A stretch of DNA of 64,000 nucleotides from Oscheius sp. JU75 (GCA_037178855.1 JASJZC010000006.1:1798001-1862000); one strand, 5' to 3'; positions 1 to 10,747 are shown, numbered from the stretch's first letter. Numbers and translations: made by a program. The notes: generated by a model not told the origin, from the letters alone.

Positions 1-2
1 AT

Positions 3-727
3 ATTGAGCAATTCGCTATTCGATTACTGGCCACTACTCGAAAAGGAGTTACCTCTTTTGACGATTTGAGAACTGTGGACGGTGAAATATGTGATACTTT
101 TGTTTCTGCCGCTAAGGTATCTTTTGGCAAACTTCCAGTTCAAATTTGAATTCTAGAAACTGAAACTTATGACTGATCAACAAGAATGGCATGACGCTAT
201 AGCCGAAGCAGCTGAATTCCAAAAACCTCCGGCTATAAGACGCCTCTTCAGCTCAATCCTTCTCTATTGTGCTGTATTGGATTCAAAAGACTTTTGGGAA
301 AAACAGAAAGAACACTGTTATGAAGCGAGACCAGATTGGTCTGACGAGCGAAAAGAAGCCCAGGCTCTCTATCATATCGGCAAAACCTTAGAGTATCACG
401 GAACGAGTTTGAGTCGTCTCAACTTGCCAGGTTTCTTTTTAAAAAAGGTTATTATTAAGCCCAATTTTTAGAAATTAGACGAAAACATTTGCCAGAAAAT
501 GTCGAAGAGTATAGTGATGCTTTTGAAGACCAAACTACCCCAGCAATAGCTACTCAAATAGCTCAAAACTTCATCAACGTAATCTTTCCATCTATTGTTT
601 GCTTTTAAAAACAATTTAGCGTCTCAATGCTTACCAAAGACGTGTTTTTGAAACAATTTCGGAGTCAGTTATGAACCAAAAAAGACAGAGTTTCTTTATA
701 AATGGAGCCGGAGGGACAGACAAAACG
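3..727 (+). pseudogene. Helitron helicase, 5' part (interrupted, runs in from the left)
   Basis: This is part of the helicase region of a Helitron Rep/helicase protein, which drives rolling-circle transposition. Four exons join in phase: 3-116, 157-430, 472-578 and 620-727, with 40-41 nt GT-AG introns. The first exon reads SFDDLRTVDGEICDTF, typical of the segment before the Pif1 helicase domain; the last ends in the Walker A motif FFINGAGGTDKTF. The family has GGTGKT there, so the G-to-D change probably abolished ATP binding. The gene is cut at 727/728 by a palindromic element; after that comes a 21-base piece (2482-2502, FVYKALY), a Tc3 insertion, and the rest at 4105. Removing both insertions restores the frame, so they entered a still-open gene. 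Confidence 0.82.
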
Positions 728-873
728 TTTGGTAATAGTTCGGCAGGCGGCTCGGTTCATTCAAACGGGTTTTCGCGCGCATATTTGAATTCGGCGGGAT
801 TTTGAAATCTTTTTCTCGTTTACGACTTCTACACCTTTTCACTGCTTTTCTCAACTTTTTGTCTTACCTTTTA

Positions 874-1028
874 TGTCTTTCCTTGTTCGCTTCAAGAAAT
901 AAAAACTAAGACTGCCTTGTTCTTCGTTGGTACAATCTGCTCCCGTCTGTTGGTCAACCAATTGGAGTCAATTATCATTATACAAGGCAGTTCTAGTTTA
1001 TATTACTTGAAGCGAACAAGAAAAGACA
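874..1028. mobile_element. Short MITE with about 47 bp inverted ends, TA target
   Basis: The ends TGTCTTTCCTTGTTCGCTTC and, inverted, TGTCTTTTCTTGTTCGCTTC continue as matching arms for about 47 bp around a 60 bp loop. TA dinucleotides flank it (872-873 and 1029-1030), the second shared with the maT element that follows. It has no ORF, so it would be moved by a Tc1/mariner-type transposase supplied elsewhere. Confidence 0.75.
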
Positions 1029-1030
1029 TA

Positions 1031-2333
1031 CAGGGTGACGCATAATTACGAATACACGATGCGCGGGCGCGTTTTTACTTTTTATGAGATAGAGTCTTCT
1101 CCATTTGTGGTTTTTAGAAGTTTCTTTATTTATTTGAATGATATTCTTCCGCCTTATGTCATCACATGTGCAATTTTGAGAATGACAAAGCCCTCTGTCC
1201 ATCGCGAATCAATTGTCAAGTTCCACAAGGAAGGTCGTTCGGCGCGGGAGATCCAGAAACGTCTGAATTGCCCAAGAAACCTTGTATATACCACCATCCG
1301 AAGGTTCAAGGAGCTGGGTACCACTTCTGATCGTTCTGGACGAGGAAGGCGTCATTCTATCGTCACACCAGCAAATGTCAAGTTAGTTCGTGGCCGGCTT
1401 CGTCACAACCCGGCGCGCTCCATCCGAGGTCTTTCTCGAAACATAGGAATTTCGCTGAGGTCAATGCAAAGGATTGTCAAGGACAAGCTTAAACTCAAAG
1501 CTTACAAGAAAAATAAAGCCCATATCCTTACTGATGCCATGAAACAGCAGCGGAAAGACAGATGCAAGGAATTGTTGCGCAGATGCCGTCAAGATGCTCA
1601 TCTTTCGATTCTTTTCACGGACGAGAAGGTTTTCACGGTAGAGCAAGTTCTCAACAAGCAAAACGATCGAATCTACGCAAAATCAAGACCTCATACCGTC
1701 ATTTGCCGTAAATCTCATCCTCAATCCGTCATGGTTTTCGCAGGAATCACAAGCAACGGAAAAACGCCACTGATCTTCGTGCCACAAGGTGTAAAAGTGA
1801 ACAATGCCAACTATCTTGACCTTCTTCGTACCGAAGTTTTGCCGTGGGCTCAAACACACTTTCAAAACAAGCCGTGGACATATCAACAGGACTCGGCCCC
1901 TGCTCACAAAGCTCGTATTGTTCAAGACTTCTGTCGCCAGAACTTCCCAGGATTCATCTCAGCTCATGAGTGGCCCTCCAAGTCAAGAGTGGCCCTCCAA
2001 GTCTCCTGATCTCAATCCACTTGACTACAGCGTCTGGTCGGTCCTGGAAGCCAAAGCCTGCTCAAAACCCCATTCAACACTTCAATCGCTGAAAGACGCC
2101 CTCCAAAAAGCTTGGGATGAGCTCGACGGACAGTACTTGCGCGCCACAGTGGATGCCTTCCCGAAGCGCCTCAAGGCTTGTATGGATGCGGATGGAGGAT
2201 ATATTGAAATTTGATGCTGAATATTATTTCTAGCTGTTCAATGAATATACTTGTTGTTGTCCAGAGTCAAATAATGATCCGAGTCACTTGCCACGACCTC
2301 TTTTTCGTGTATCCGTAATTATGCGTCACCCTG
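1031..2333 (+). mobile_element. maT-type (DD37D) Tc1/mariner transposon
   Basis: The element has 29 bp terminal inverted repeats starting CAGGGTGACGCATAATTACG, with one mismatch between the ends, and is flanked by TA at 1029-1030 and 2334-2335, the normal target duplication of this superfamily. About 1.3 kb separates the ends, enough for the single transposase gene inside. CAGGGTG ends and a DD37D catalytic triad fit the maT clade known from Caenorhabditis (CemaT). Confidence 0.85.
1182..2214 (+). pseudogene. maT transposase with a 19-bp tandem duplication frameshift
   Basis: The transposase starts at ATG 1182. An N-terminal helix-turn-helix DNA-binding region (about residues 5-110) precedes the DDE-type nuclease core: first Asp in LFTDEKVF, second in YQQDSAPAHK, third in SPDLNPLDY, with 37 residues between the second and third Asp. 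At about 1969-2004 a 19-bp unit (GAGTGGCCCTCCAAGTC plus two bases) is present twice in tandem. This shifts the frame just before the third catalytic Asp: the first frame stops at 2009 and the remaining C-terminus continues in another frame to 2214. One copy removed would restore the frame, so the lesion looks recent. Confidence 0.85.
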
Positions 2334-2502
2334 TAAAAGGTAAGGCAAAAAGTTGAGAAAAGCAGTGAAAAGGCGTAGAAATCGTAAACGAGAAGGAGAT
2401 TTCAAAATCCCGCCGAGTTCAAAAATGCGCGCGAAAACCCGTTTGAATGAACCGAGCCGCCTGCCAAACTATTACCAAACGTTTGTCTACAAAGCACTCT
2501 AC

Positions 2503-4104
2503 TACAGTGCGCGTCATAACTATAAAGGCACCGCAGTTTTTAGCTGTGGAGCCAAAACTACACATTTTAAAAAAAATCTGACAATGCCATCTTTTTCTAC
2601 GGTATTCAAAACCTTTGTAAAAAAATCTACAGACCCATCGGATTATCCTTCTGCCCTAGATAAACAAAAAGGCCTCGACGTGTCGAATTCAGAAGCGTCA
2701 AAACTATAAAGGCACTAACAAAACAATTCATATAAATAGCTTAACTTTAAATGTTTCAGTAGTCGGTGGCTCTTCCGTTGCGGGAGATCAACTGGAACAG
2801 ACGGCTGTTCATCGAGAGAGAAAGATTCTTCAAAACAATGGGGTTCAGGGTCCTCCAGGCGATAAGAATGGCATTCTTCAGCTCCTGTACAGTTGAGAAC
2901 TGCTTGCCGCTCTTGTAGACCTCTCTGACGAGAATTCCCCAGAGATTTTCAATCGGATTGAGATCGGGAGAACAGGCGGGCCACGGCATAGTGTTGACGT
3001 TGTTGCTTTGCAGCCAGAGCCTAGTGGAGTTGGATGAATGGATCGGCGCATTATCATGTTGAAACGTCATCTGCGGATTGGCATGGAGGTAAGGAAGCAG
3101 GTTGTTCTGGAGCACATCTTGATAGTCGAGGCTATTCATCCTGCTCGTAACAAACTCGAGCGAGACAGTACCGTCGTGTGAGTATGCCGCCCAGACCATA
3201 ACCGAAGCGCCGCCAAAATTTCTCTTCGAGAAATAAACCGGGTCCTTCCTCAAGTCGCGCCAATACGATGCGTTCCCATCCGGACCGTCAAGATTCCACT
3301 TTTTTTCGTCGGAGAAGATGACCTATAGAAGCTATGAAAACAAAAATTTAGATTTACTCACTTTAGTCCAATCAGTATTGAAGTGGTTTCTCGCAAAGGT
3401 CATCCTATCAGCAATGTGACGAGGGAGAAGTCGGGGAGCAGACTTCATCTTCTGTCTGGTCAAATGAGCATTCCTGTGGATGGAGCGGAGAACAGTGCTG
3501 TTCGAAACACTGAGACGGAGATCGGATTTCAGGAGAGCAGTGGTCACTCTTTTGTTGGAGACACTTCGAGCGATCATTCGCTCGTCCCTGATTGTCAGCT
3601 TTCTTGGTCTTCCTCCTCTGTTTTTAGCTCCATAGCCAACAGGATCCTTGCGATAATTGTCCACCACGGTAGGAGAACGTCCAATGGTAGTAGCTATGGC
3701 CCTGTTGCTCAATCCTTGACCAGCAAGGACATCAACCTGTCCCCTCTCTACATCCGTTAGGCGGGCTCCTAGAGGCATCACAAAGGTATTCGGAGATGAG
3801 CAGGTGTTGAACGAGTGCCAGAAGCAACTTTTCCATTCTTTTATACGCATGATTTAACATGTCTCGATAAGTAAAAACTCTAAAGACCGTCTGCCTTTAT
3901 AGTTTTGACGCTTCTGAATTCGACACGTCGAGACCTTTTTGTTTATCTAGGGCAGAAGGATAATCCGATGGGTCTGTAGATTTTTTTTACAAGGGTTTTG
4001 AATACCGTAGAAAAAGATGGCATTGTCAGATTTTTTTTAAAATGCGTAGTTTTGGCTCCACAGCTAAAAACTGGGGTGCCTTTATAGTTATGACGCGCAC
4101 TGTA
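2503..4104 (-). mobile_element. Tc3-family transposon, complete, TA target
   Basis: Long inverted repeats of about 210 bp (2503-2714 and 3893-4104) start TACAGTGCGCGTCATAACTA and enclose a transposase gene on the minus strand. The outer TA at 2503-2504 and 4103-4104 is the expected target duplication. Long terminal repeats and the transposase sequence match the Tc3 group rather than Tc1. It lies within the Helitron helicase codons for LYY; cutting it out with one TA rejoins the helicase frame. Confidence 0.88.
2756..3778 (-). CDS. Tc3-like transposase (2 exons)
   Basis: Exon 1 is 3778-3362 and exon 2 is 3322-2756; the 39-nt intron (3361-3323) starts GTGAGTA and ends CTATAG, and joins TDWTK to VIFSDEKKW in phase. 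The product is 327 aa; C. elegans Tc3 transposase is 329. Start ATG 3778 gives MPLGARLTDVERGQVDVL, the specific DNA-binding domain, then a second HTH (about 60-130) and the nuclease core: Asp in IFSDEK, Asp in FQHDNAPIH, and Glu in PDLNPIENLWG. An upstream in-frame ATG at 3850 exists but family alignment favours 3778. No stop or frameshift is visible, so this copy may still be active. Confidence 0.88.
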
Positions 4105-5355
4105 TTATTTCCGATCGAAAGGCCTAAAAGTAACCATTTTTGTACAAATCTATTAAAATTTTTAAAGGTTTTGGCATGTGCACACACAGGTGTAGCAGAT
4201 ATTTTACTCCCTTTTGGTCAAACAGCTCACCGAGCCTTCCATATTCCTCTATTGACAGAAAAAAGCATGCACTGCAAAGTGAAGCTCGAATCATCAGATG
4301 GTAAAAAGAAGTTTTTCCAAATTAGTTGGCTTTTAGCACAATATCTTCATGACGTAGATGCAGTTCTGTGGGACGAGGCCCCTATGACTGACAGACGAAC
4401 TTTGCAATCCGCTCACGAGTTGTTTATCAACATTCACGTAAATGACCCAGCCGCTTGTGGCAAACCATTTGCTGGAATTCCATTCTTTTTCGGCGGAGAC
4501 TTTCGTCAAACTCTTCCTGTCGTCTGACCCAAAATACTCGAAATTCCTGACAAAAATAAGTGACGGCACATCAAATATTGATCAAAATCTCCGCGAAACG
4601 GATCAAGAAGTAGATTTACCTCAAAGTATATCGCGAACTCGGAAGAAGAATTGATTACTGAGCTTTTCGGCAAAAAAAAAACGATCCAAACAAAAAGATT
4701 GCTAAGCGCGAACTCGTCGAAAGTACCTCAATAATGACAGTCGATAATCGTACAGCTTTCCTTCTCAATGACAAGGTTCAAAGCTTTTAGTTTCCAAAAA
4801 CACAGATCTGTTTAGATTCTTAGTATTCTTGATGGAGAAACAGTCGAATACAAAAGTATTGACGAGTACGATCCGGACAACGGTTTCGAAAATTTGGATC
4901 CAGACATCTACAATACAATTACCCCCTCCGGAATGCCTTTGCATAGTCTTCGTCTAAAAGTTGGGGCTGTGGTCATTCTTTTAGTTAACTTGAATGTCTC
5001 CAAGGGTCTTGTAAACGGAACTAGACTAATCATAACGAAACTGGGCAAAAACGTTAGTTTTTTTTAGATGTTGTGATCTAAAATATCGTTTTCAAGATTA
5101 TTCTGGCTGATCCAGTAACGAACGATTCCATTTCTCACAAAAAGCATGATCCCGTCATCTTACACTGAATGCGAATGTCTATTACGAGCGCTCCATCACG
5201 AGAATTAGCATTCGTACGCTGGCAGTATGTTTTTCTATTTTTTTTTGAAGCTCTCAACTAAGATTATCGTTGAAAAATTAGTCTTTTACAGCTTTCCCCT
5301 CAGACTAGCCTATGCGATTACCTGTAACAAAGCCCAAGGGCAAACCCTCAAACAC
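4105..5355 (+). pseudogene. Helitron helicase, 3' part (degenerate)
   Basis: This is the continuation of the helicase after the Tc3 insertion. A 38-nt intron (about 4130-4168) leads into VLACAHTGVADILL, then DEAPMTDR (Walker B, motif II) and FFFGGDFRQTLPVV (motif III). A TGA at 4525 stops the frame there. Later pieces are still recognisable in shifted frames: TITPSGMPLHSLRLKVG near 4915-4965, LNVSKGLVNGTRLIITKLG near 4990-5050 and FPLRLAYAITCNKAQGQTL near 5291-5350 (motif VI region). The gene is dead. The last part ends where the inverted end of the next element begins. Confidence 0.8.
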
Positions 5356-5842
5356 AGAACCATTATAGTCTGTTCACAAAAAACAACCAAACGACCAGGC
5401 ATCGCGGGCTTTTTTTGGCGCGGAATCAAACAGCTCAAAATTGGTTAGAATTTCAATAAGTTCATCTTTTCAATCATTTTTCTTCGTCTTTTACATCGTT
5501 TTTCTCCATTTTCGCTTGTTTTAACCGGAATATTCTGTTTTAAGACGATCATATATGTTGCCGAACCATGCTACGTTTTTCCACCGTTAAATACCAGTCA
5601 TATAAGATTTGTTCTTTTCTACTTTCTTTAACGACCAGCCGGCTCCGCCGTCTAGCGACGCCGCTACTGGTCATCTATTTTCTGTGCTTATTATAGGTTT
5701 TTTCTTTTGGGAAAGAGTGGATGGCTGAAAGTAGTCGAAAGTTCAAAAGTACTTCAAGGCTAGAAAAGGAGTTGATAAAAGACGAATTTCTTTCATAAAA
5801 CAATAACATTAGAGAGCGGGAGACAAAGGTAGAACACCTTGT

Positions 5843-6106
5843 TCATCGGATCCAGCTAACAGAAATAAGATGAGGGCAGTGGAAGAAATCTTTGGAGAAA
5901 ACATCTTGTACCCATTGAGGTAACAGAAGTAGAAGCAAATGTTTCCTGCCTCGTCCTGACATCGGGAATACGGACATCTGAGAGTCCATGGAACAGAAGA
6001 AGAGGCACATCGAGACAGAAGGATCCTTGGGAAAGAGAGAAGCAGCAAAGACGGGAGAGATGAAAGAAGCGAACAGAATAAGTAGAGGAACAGCCATTAG
6101 AGCCAT
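5843..6106 (-). CDS. Small ORF with signal-peptide-like start, directly after the helicase stop
   Basis: The ORF is 87 codons. It begins MALMAVPLLILFASFISPVF, a convincing hydrophobic leader ending in an FAAS cleavage-like site. The ATG follows the helicase TAG stop with no base in between. The rest (two Cys, a basic SGRGRKH stretch, then Leu-rich) resembles nothing I recognise, and other frames of the same stretch are also open and cysteine-bearing. It may be a host fragment captured by the transposon or chance. Confidence 0.3.
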   Translation of the reverse strand: MALMAVPLLILFASFISPVFAASLFPKDPSVSMCLFFCSMDSQMSVFPMSGRGRKHLLLLLLPQWVQDVFSKDFFHCPHLISVSWIR

Positions 6107-7610
6107 CTAGAGAACACGTCGATCCACCACATTCAAAGCTCGTGTTCGGCCATCGGGAATCAGGATCTTGAGGCCGTCGGCGGACTTGGCACGGGAGAAA
6201 GCCACATAGAGCTGGCCATGAGAGAAACACTCGGTTGGCAGATAGACTCCCACTCTCTCCAACGACTGACCTTGGCTCTTATTGACCGTCATTGCAAAAG
6301 CCAACTTCGTCGGGAACTGTCTCCTTTTGAGCACGATGCTCATTCCTAAAATGCATAGCTAAATTTGAAACTGATCAATGGCTTACCTCATCCCTTTTCT
6401 GACTTCAAATCGATCCGAGGGATGATGACCTTTTTACCCTTTCGGGCTCCGTTGATGAATTGACAGAGGATTGCATTCCTTCGCTCGAAGCCGACGACTT
6501 GGAGACGGCTATCGTTGCACAACCCTTCGCGAATGTTCAGGTTCCGGATCAGCATGACAATACTTCCAATCTTGAGCTCGAGACGATGAGGAGCGAGTCC
6601 TGATGGATTCATTGAGTTCAGGAACTCGTCTGTAAGCTGGAGACGGTCCTGAGAATTGTCCTGGACAACAGAGTCGTGGCTCAGAAAAACTCGCGAATCT
6701 CCTTAAAAAAGGCTTGTTTTTTAATAAGAGAAGTTTGACTAACCTGGCATCAAATCCAATATACGCTTGTTCATTTCATCCACATAAGCATTGGTAGGGC
6801 AAAGAATGGCTCGCGTGTTCAAATGGTCTGGATTGTCGTACACTCCTTGGAAGATCTCGTCGATCATGTTGCCGTTGCTCCTCAGATGTAGGGGAATCTC
6901 GATTTTTCCCTCGTCATCCTTTGGAACTCAGTCTTCGTCGACCTTCAGGAGGAACTCCTTGAACTCTGCCGTCTCTCCTTGAGCACGCATATTGTCGTTG
7001 AGCTGGTAGCGTTTGAAATGGACCCGGCTGCTGTCTTGGAACAAAGGCGACATCTTTAGGGAACAGACATAGGCATCCGCGGTGTAGGCCTTGCTCGGGA
7101 TTGGCTGAACTTGCCGAAAGTCTCCACCGAGAGGACCTTCTTTCCACCAAAGGGCACATCCATGACGTTCGAGCATTCGCGAATTACCTGGTCAATAGTG
7201 TTGACGGCTTTCTTCGAAGGACTCATTGCTTCTCTTTTGGCTCTGATATTTCGATTGATAATCCAGGCGGATCCGTCTCTCGTCTTCACTTTCTTTAAAT
7301 CGCCTTTGAGTTTCATGAGTCAACTTGTACTCCCTTCGACCTTGCCTTTTTTTCCTCTGTCTCAGCTACAGTAGTCTTCTGCTTATAAGACAGGTTCTGA
7401 AACAGGAATACTTTGGAATTTTAAATCTCGAACCTGACTGAGGCGTTTTTTCCTCTCTTTTTCAGCAACTTTCTGCTCGTCCTCATCCGAGCTCTTCTCA
7501 ACCTATCGGCTTCGTTCCTCTTGGCCTTCGGCTCGCTGGCAGGCATCTTCCTTCGCTTCGACTTCTTCGCAGACGGCTCAGCGACATTGTCCACAATGCA
7601 GACATAAATC
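6107..7610 (-). pseudogene. Second Helitron helicase region (minus strand)
   Basis: Helitron Rep/helicase fragments run right to left. A basic segment (7610-7440; SAKKSKRRKMPASEPKAKRN) resembles the Arg-rich N-terminus of Helitron proteins. It is followed by the Pif1-type core: DVPFGGK then LGGDFRQVQPIPS (motif III, about 7150-7110, across a frame change), an ILCPTNAYVDEMNKRILD segment at about 6810-6755, and PSGLAPHRLELKIGSIVML at about 6600-6545. Next come [20 protein letters not shown] and [20 protein letters not shown] (motif VI) at 6320-6190, ending at TAG 6107. Small introns fit some junctions, but the Rep nuclease and the Walker A region are missing, so this is a partial copy. It is closer to consensus than the plus-strand copy at 3-5355. 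Confidence 0.7.
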
Positions 7611-8056
7611 GAATCTGCCAGCTGCTGGCTGGAGTTGTAAACGCTTGCGAAAAAAAGAATCGGCAGGCTGGCAAGGCTTCAGCGGGTCAGACAGAAGAGG
7701 GTTGTCGGGTCGGTGGCAGGCAACGGGTGACTCGATATCGGAAACATGAAGGAATGTGAGTCCTATTGCAGAGAGTAGGCGCTAGTGTAATGAAAAACAT
7801 ACGGTAGAAACAGTTTAGCAACAGCTGAAACCTGTGCAGTGTAGCAAGTATGCTTCTGTCTTGGTTCAGAAATCGTCGTTATTGTCCAACTCAATTAGCA
7901 ATAGTTGCAACAAAAACATGGAAAAAACAGCTCTTTTGTTTTTGTTTCGTGGCCTCGGACAACTCCACAAACAAACAAACAAACAAACACACAGAGTCTA
8001 CCACAGACATCATAGCGCTTTCATAGTAAAGATTATAATAATTTTTCCTTTTCTGA

Positions 8057-10544
8057 TGGACTCAACGCCCCGTCCCATCTTCCGCCGTCTGTTCTGGAGC
8101 TCAGGGCCATTGCCACCGCCTCCTCCTCCGCCGATGCCACCGCCTCCTTCGCCTCCTCCAGATAATTCAAAGGTTTTTTGTTTTCATTTTGTTAGGGTCC
8201 CCATAATTGTTTGGTTTTGTAACCGTCTTGAAAATTTGGTTGTTTCGAGTAGGATCAGCATTTTTATTGTAAAAAGAGTGTATACGATAAAATAAAGCGT
8301 AGATCCTAAAACCTGTGTTCATTGCTTATTTCAGCAAAAACTAGAGACTTTTCGTACCGAGTTGGTTCATGCTTTTGGGTCGTTTTCTTCGCAAGGAGTA
8401 AAAGGCACCGAACTCTGTGATAAAACTCGTGGAATGATCTCAAACGTCTTCGATCTCTTTGCTGCTATCGTCCCCTCCTTGTCTGAAGTCTGTCCCGAGC
8501 TCAACGATCCTTTTGTCCTCGCAGCTAAGGCAACCAGCATCTCACAGAGAAAGATCAAGGAAATTATCGAGGACCGAAATACTACTGACGGGACCGGAAC
8601 GACTGTTACTTCTCCTCGCTCGAAGGCTCTCCCTTCTTGTAAGCCGTGTGTCGTTCCCAAATCCTCGAAGCAGAAGACTAAAGAGTTCTCACAAAGGTTT
8701 CCCAAAGAGTTGTGTGAAAACATTTCGATGCACATTCATCGAATGTACACCGATCGCACAAAGCTCAGCGTGAGCCTTTTGCACTCGAAATTGTCTGAAG
8801 TCTTTGAGGATGACGGGTTCAAGATGGGCAGGACCAATCTCTACAAAAAAGTTAGGTTTTACCTATCGAGTCGTCCGCGACAGGAACTTTTTGTATGAGA
8901 AACCAAGCCTGGTCAAGCTCAGACACCGCTACTTGAAACGGATCAAAGACCTTAGAGCAGGGAATAGTTTCATAGTTTACATGGACGAAACGTGGATATT
9001 TGAAGGGATGAGATCCGTAAGAGACTGGGTAGATACTAAAGCTATAGGTACGATTCTGAGCAGTTTTCCTTTCAAACTTTTATAGAGAATCCAAAAGAGT
9101 TCATCGAAAGAGGGCTGAAAATTGAACTCGATCCGTCCACTTCCAGAGGAAAAAGAGGAATCGTTGTAGACTGTATTGCAGAGACAGGACTGATGTTGGA
9201 TACATTTGAGGTTTACGAAGCACGGCGTTTTACGCGCGTCGCCACTTTTTCAAACTGGGCGCAAACGCCGCTCGTTTTCTTAAGTACAGTATCCTACAAA
9301 AATCCTGGTTCAAATCGGTTTTGGCACAGAATACCATACCTAGATTAATCTAAAAAGTGCGCGCTTGCGCGAATTTCCCATTTCGAGCTCCAGTTTCTTA
9401 CTTTTTACTTTATTTTTGAAGAATTCTGTGCAGAAATCAGATCATTAGAAAAACCTAGAGCTAATAACAAGTTTAAAAATCGTTTTTCTCAACAGCGTCT
9501 CCACCTGTCACTCGTTAGTTTCAGTTGACGCTCCCATCACGCCTTATAAAAGGCGAAGGCGTCAGTTTGTGGACGGAGATAGCTTCCAAATTTATCACGC
9601 CTCCTGTCAGACAGAACTATTCACATCTAGCCTAAAATTGTGAAAAAAGAAAAAGAATAATAGGTGGGAAAGTATGGCTGACGAAATAAAAGAGATCTTA
9701 TTTTGAATTCCCGCCCTCGAAATAAGAAATTGGCGCGAGAAAAAGTGGCGACGCTTTTTGCATGGGCGTAAAACGCCGTGGAAGAGATTTATTATCTAAC
9801 CATTACTCTCTTAGGTTTGGACCAACTGTGGAAGAGAGACAGATCAAGACTATCACAAGACGATGGACAGCGATCTATTCCATCAGTATTTGAGCAAAAT
9901 TTTGCCAAAGATAAAAGAGGCCGCTGGAGATCGTCAGGCAATATTAGTCATTGATAATGCCGCTTATCACAACAAGCAAGCAGAAAAGGTTAGACTCATA
10001 CTTGTTACGCTTACCCAAAGAAGATTTATAGTTGCCGACAATCCGCGATACCAAGGCGGTAATTTCTGAATTTCTCTTGAAACATGGTGTCGAATCCGAG
10101 CTCGGAGCAACAAAAGCCGACTTGCTTTACGATCTTGAATGCTTCTACGAATCTCGTGGTGGTCGAGACCAGATGAAAGTTTTCTCCACGTCCAATCTGG
10201 CTCGAGACCATGGTGTTACACTGCTGCGTCTCCCCCCGTATCATTGTACTCTTAATCCAATTGAGCACGTGTGGGGGTTTGCTAAGCAATCACTCTGTAA
10301 AAGCACAAAAGGCACCGAAAAGATAGAAGAGATGCGCCGTCGCTTCATCCAGATCGTCTCTTCTATTCCTCTCCCGATACAGAAGAAATTCTACAACAAT
10401 GCTTCTCATGTCGAAGAAGAGTTCATCCGCCACGAAGGCCTCAATTTTGTAACTCCCCCGATCAATATTCCTATTAGTGATGATTCCCCCGAAGATATTG
10501 TTCCTTTTGTTTCCGAGGAGAGTGATTTGGACGAAGATGAGTGA
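8057..10544 (+). pseudogene. DDE (IS630/Tc1-mariner-like) transposase, intron-containing
   Basis: Exon 1 (8057-8173) starts at ATG and encodes a proline-rich tail (PLPPPPPPPMPPPPSPPP). Exon 2 starts at 8335 (QKLETFRTELVHAFGSF). The nuclease core shows VYMDETWIFEG (first Asp, about 8980), ILVIDNAAYHNKQ (second Asp, about 9945) and LRLPPYHCTLNPIEHVWG (Glu, about 10230-10285). Introns of about 40 nt separate exons at 9049, 9211 and 9990. One problem is a run of six A at 8846-8851, where the frame must shift by one base to connect NLYKK to LGFTYRVV; an indel there would break this copy. The acidic C-terminus ends at 10544 with AATAAA at 10570. I know the DETW/PPYHC family as widespread in invertebrates but cannot name the subfamily. 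Confidence 0.72.
9222..9783. mobile_element. MITE inside the transposase intron
   Basis: Ends CACGGCGTTTTACGC and its inverse CGTAAAACGCCGTG bound 560 bp, with further inverted similarity (GTCGCCACTTTTTC inside both ends). GAAG flanks both sides (9218-9221 and 9784-9787), a likely 4-bp target duplication. Removing it leaves a normal 40-nt intron from GTTTACG to TCTCTTAG in the DDE transposase gene. There is no ORF. The interior holds GC-rich palindromic stretches. Confidence 0.6.
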
Positions 10545-10747
10545 CGAATTCGTTTTCTACGTTATTTCAATAAATGTTATCTGTTGTTTAACGAAAAACA
10601 AAACGGAAAAATAGCTAAAAATACGGGAAAAGATGAAATTGTTTGGTGAACGAAATACTTGAAGCTAATTTTTAGCCCTTTGAATCCGCGCCAAAAAAAG
10701 CCCGCGATGCCTGGTCGTTTGGTTGTTTTTTGTGAACAGACTATAAT

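Larger units (their letters stand above)
728..2481. mobile_element. Palindromic (fold-back) element, split at its centre by a MITE and a maT transposon
   Basis: The left arm 728-871 and right arm about 2336-2481 are inverted copies of each other with few mismatches (both start TTTGGTAATAG at the outer edge and run through CTCAACTTTTTG.CTTACC). If the contents are removed, the arms meet at CTTACCTTTTAAAAGGTAAG, so the ancestral element was an almost perfect palindrome of about 290 bp with no coding capacity. It sits inside the Helitron helicase codons for KTF/VYK. The two later insertions both used the TA at its centre. I see no clear target duplication longer than CG or ACG. Confidence 0.75.
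5362..10747. mobile_element. 5.4 kb element with inverted ends, holding a DDE transposase and a Helitron helicase
   Basis: The sequence TATAGTCTGTTCACAAAAAA continuing to GGCATCGCGGGC is found at 5362-5425 and, inverted and almost identical over about 65 bp, at 10685-10747; weaker similarity continues inward for about 60 bp. Between them lie an intron-containing DDE transposase (plus strand) and a Helitron-type helicase plus small ORF (minus strand). One explanation is a single DNA transposon whose ends are these repeats and which later received Helitron sequence; the other is two copies of a short end sequence flanking unrelated insertions. The target duplication is unclear because the ends themselves read ATTATAG/CTATAAT. 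Confidence 0.5.

Noticed and set aside
7834-8056. Upstream extension of the DDE transposase ORF before 8057
   Set aside because: Codons before MDSTPRP are AT-rich with simple CAAA repeats; the proline-rich exon starts best at ATG 8057.
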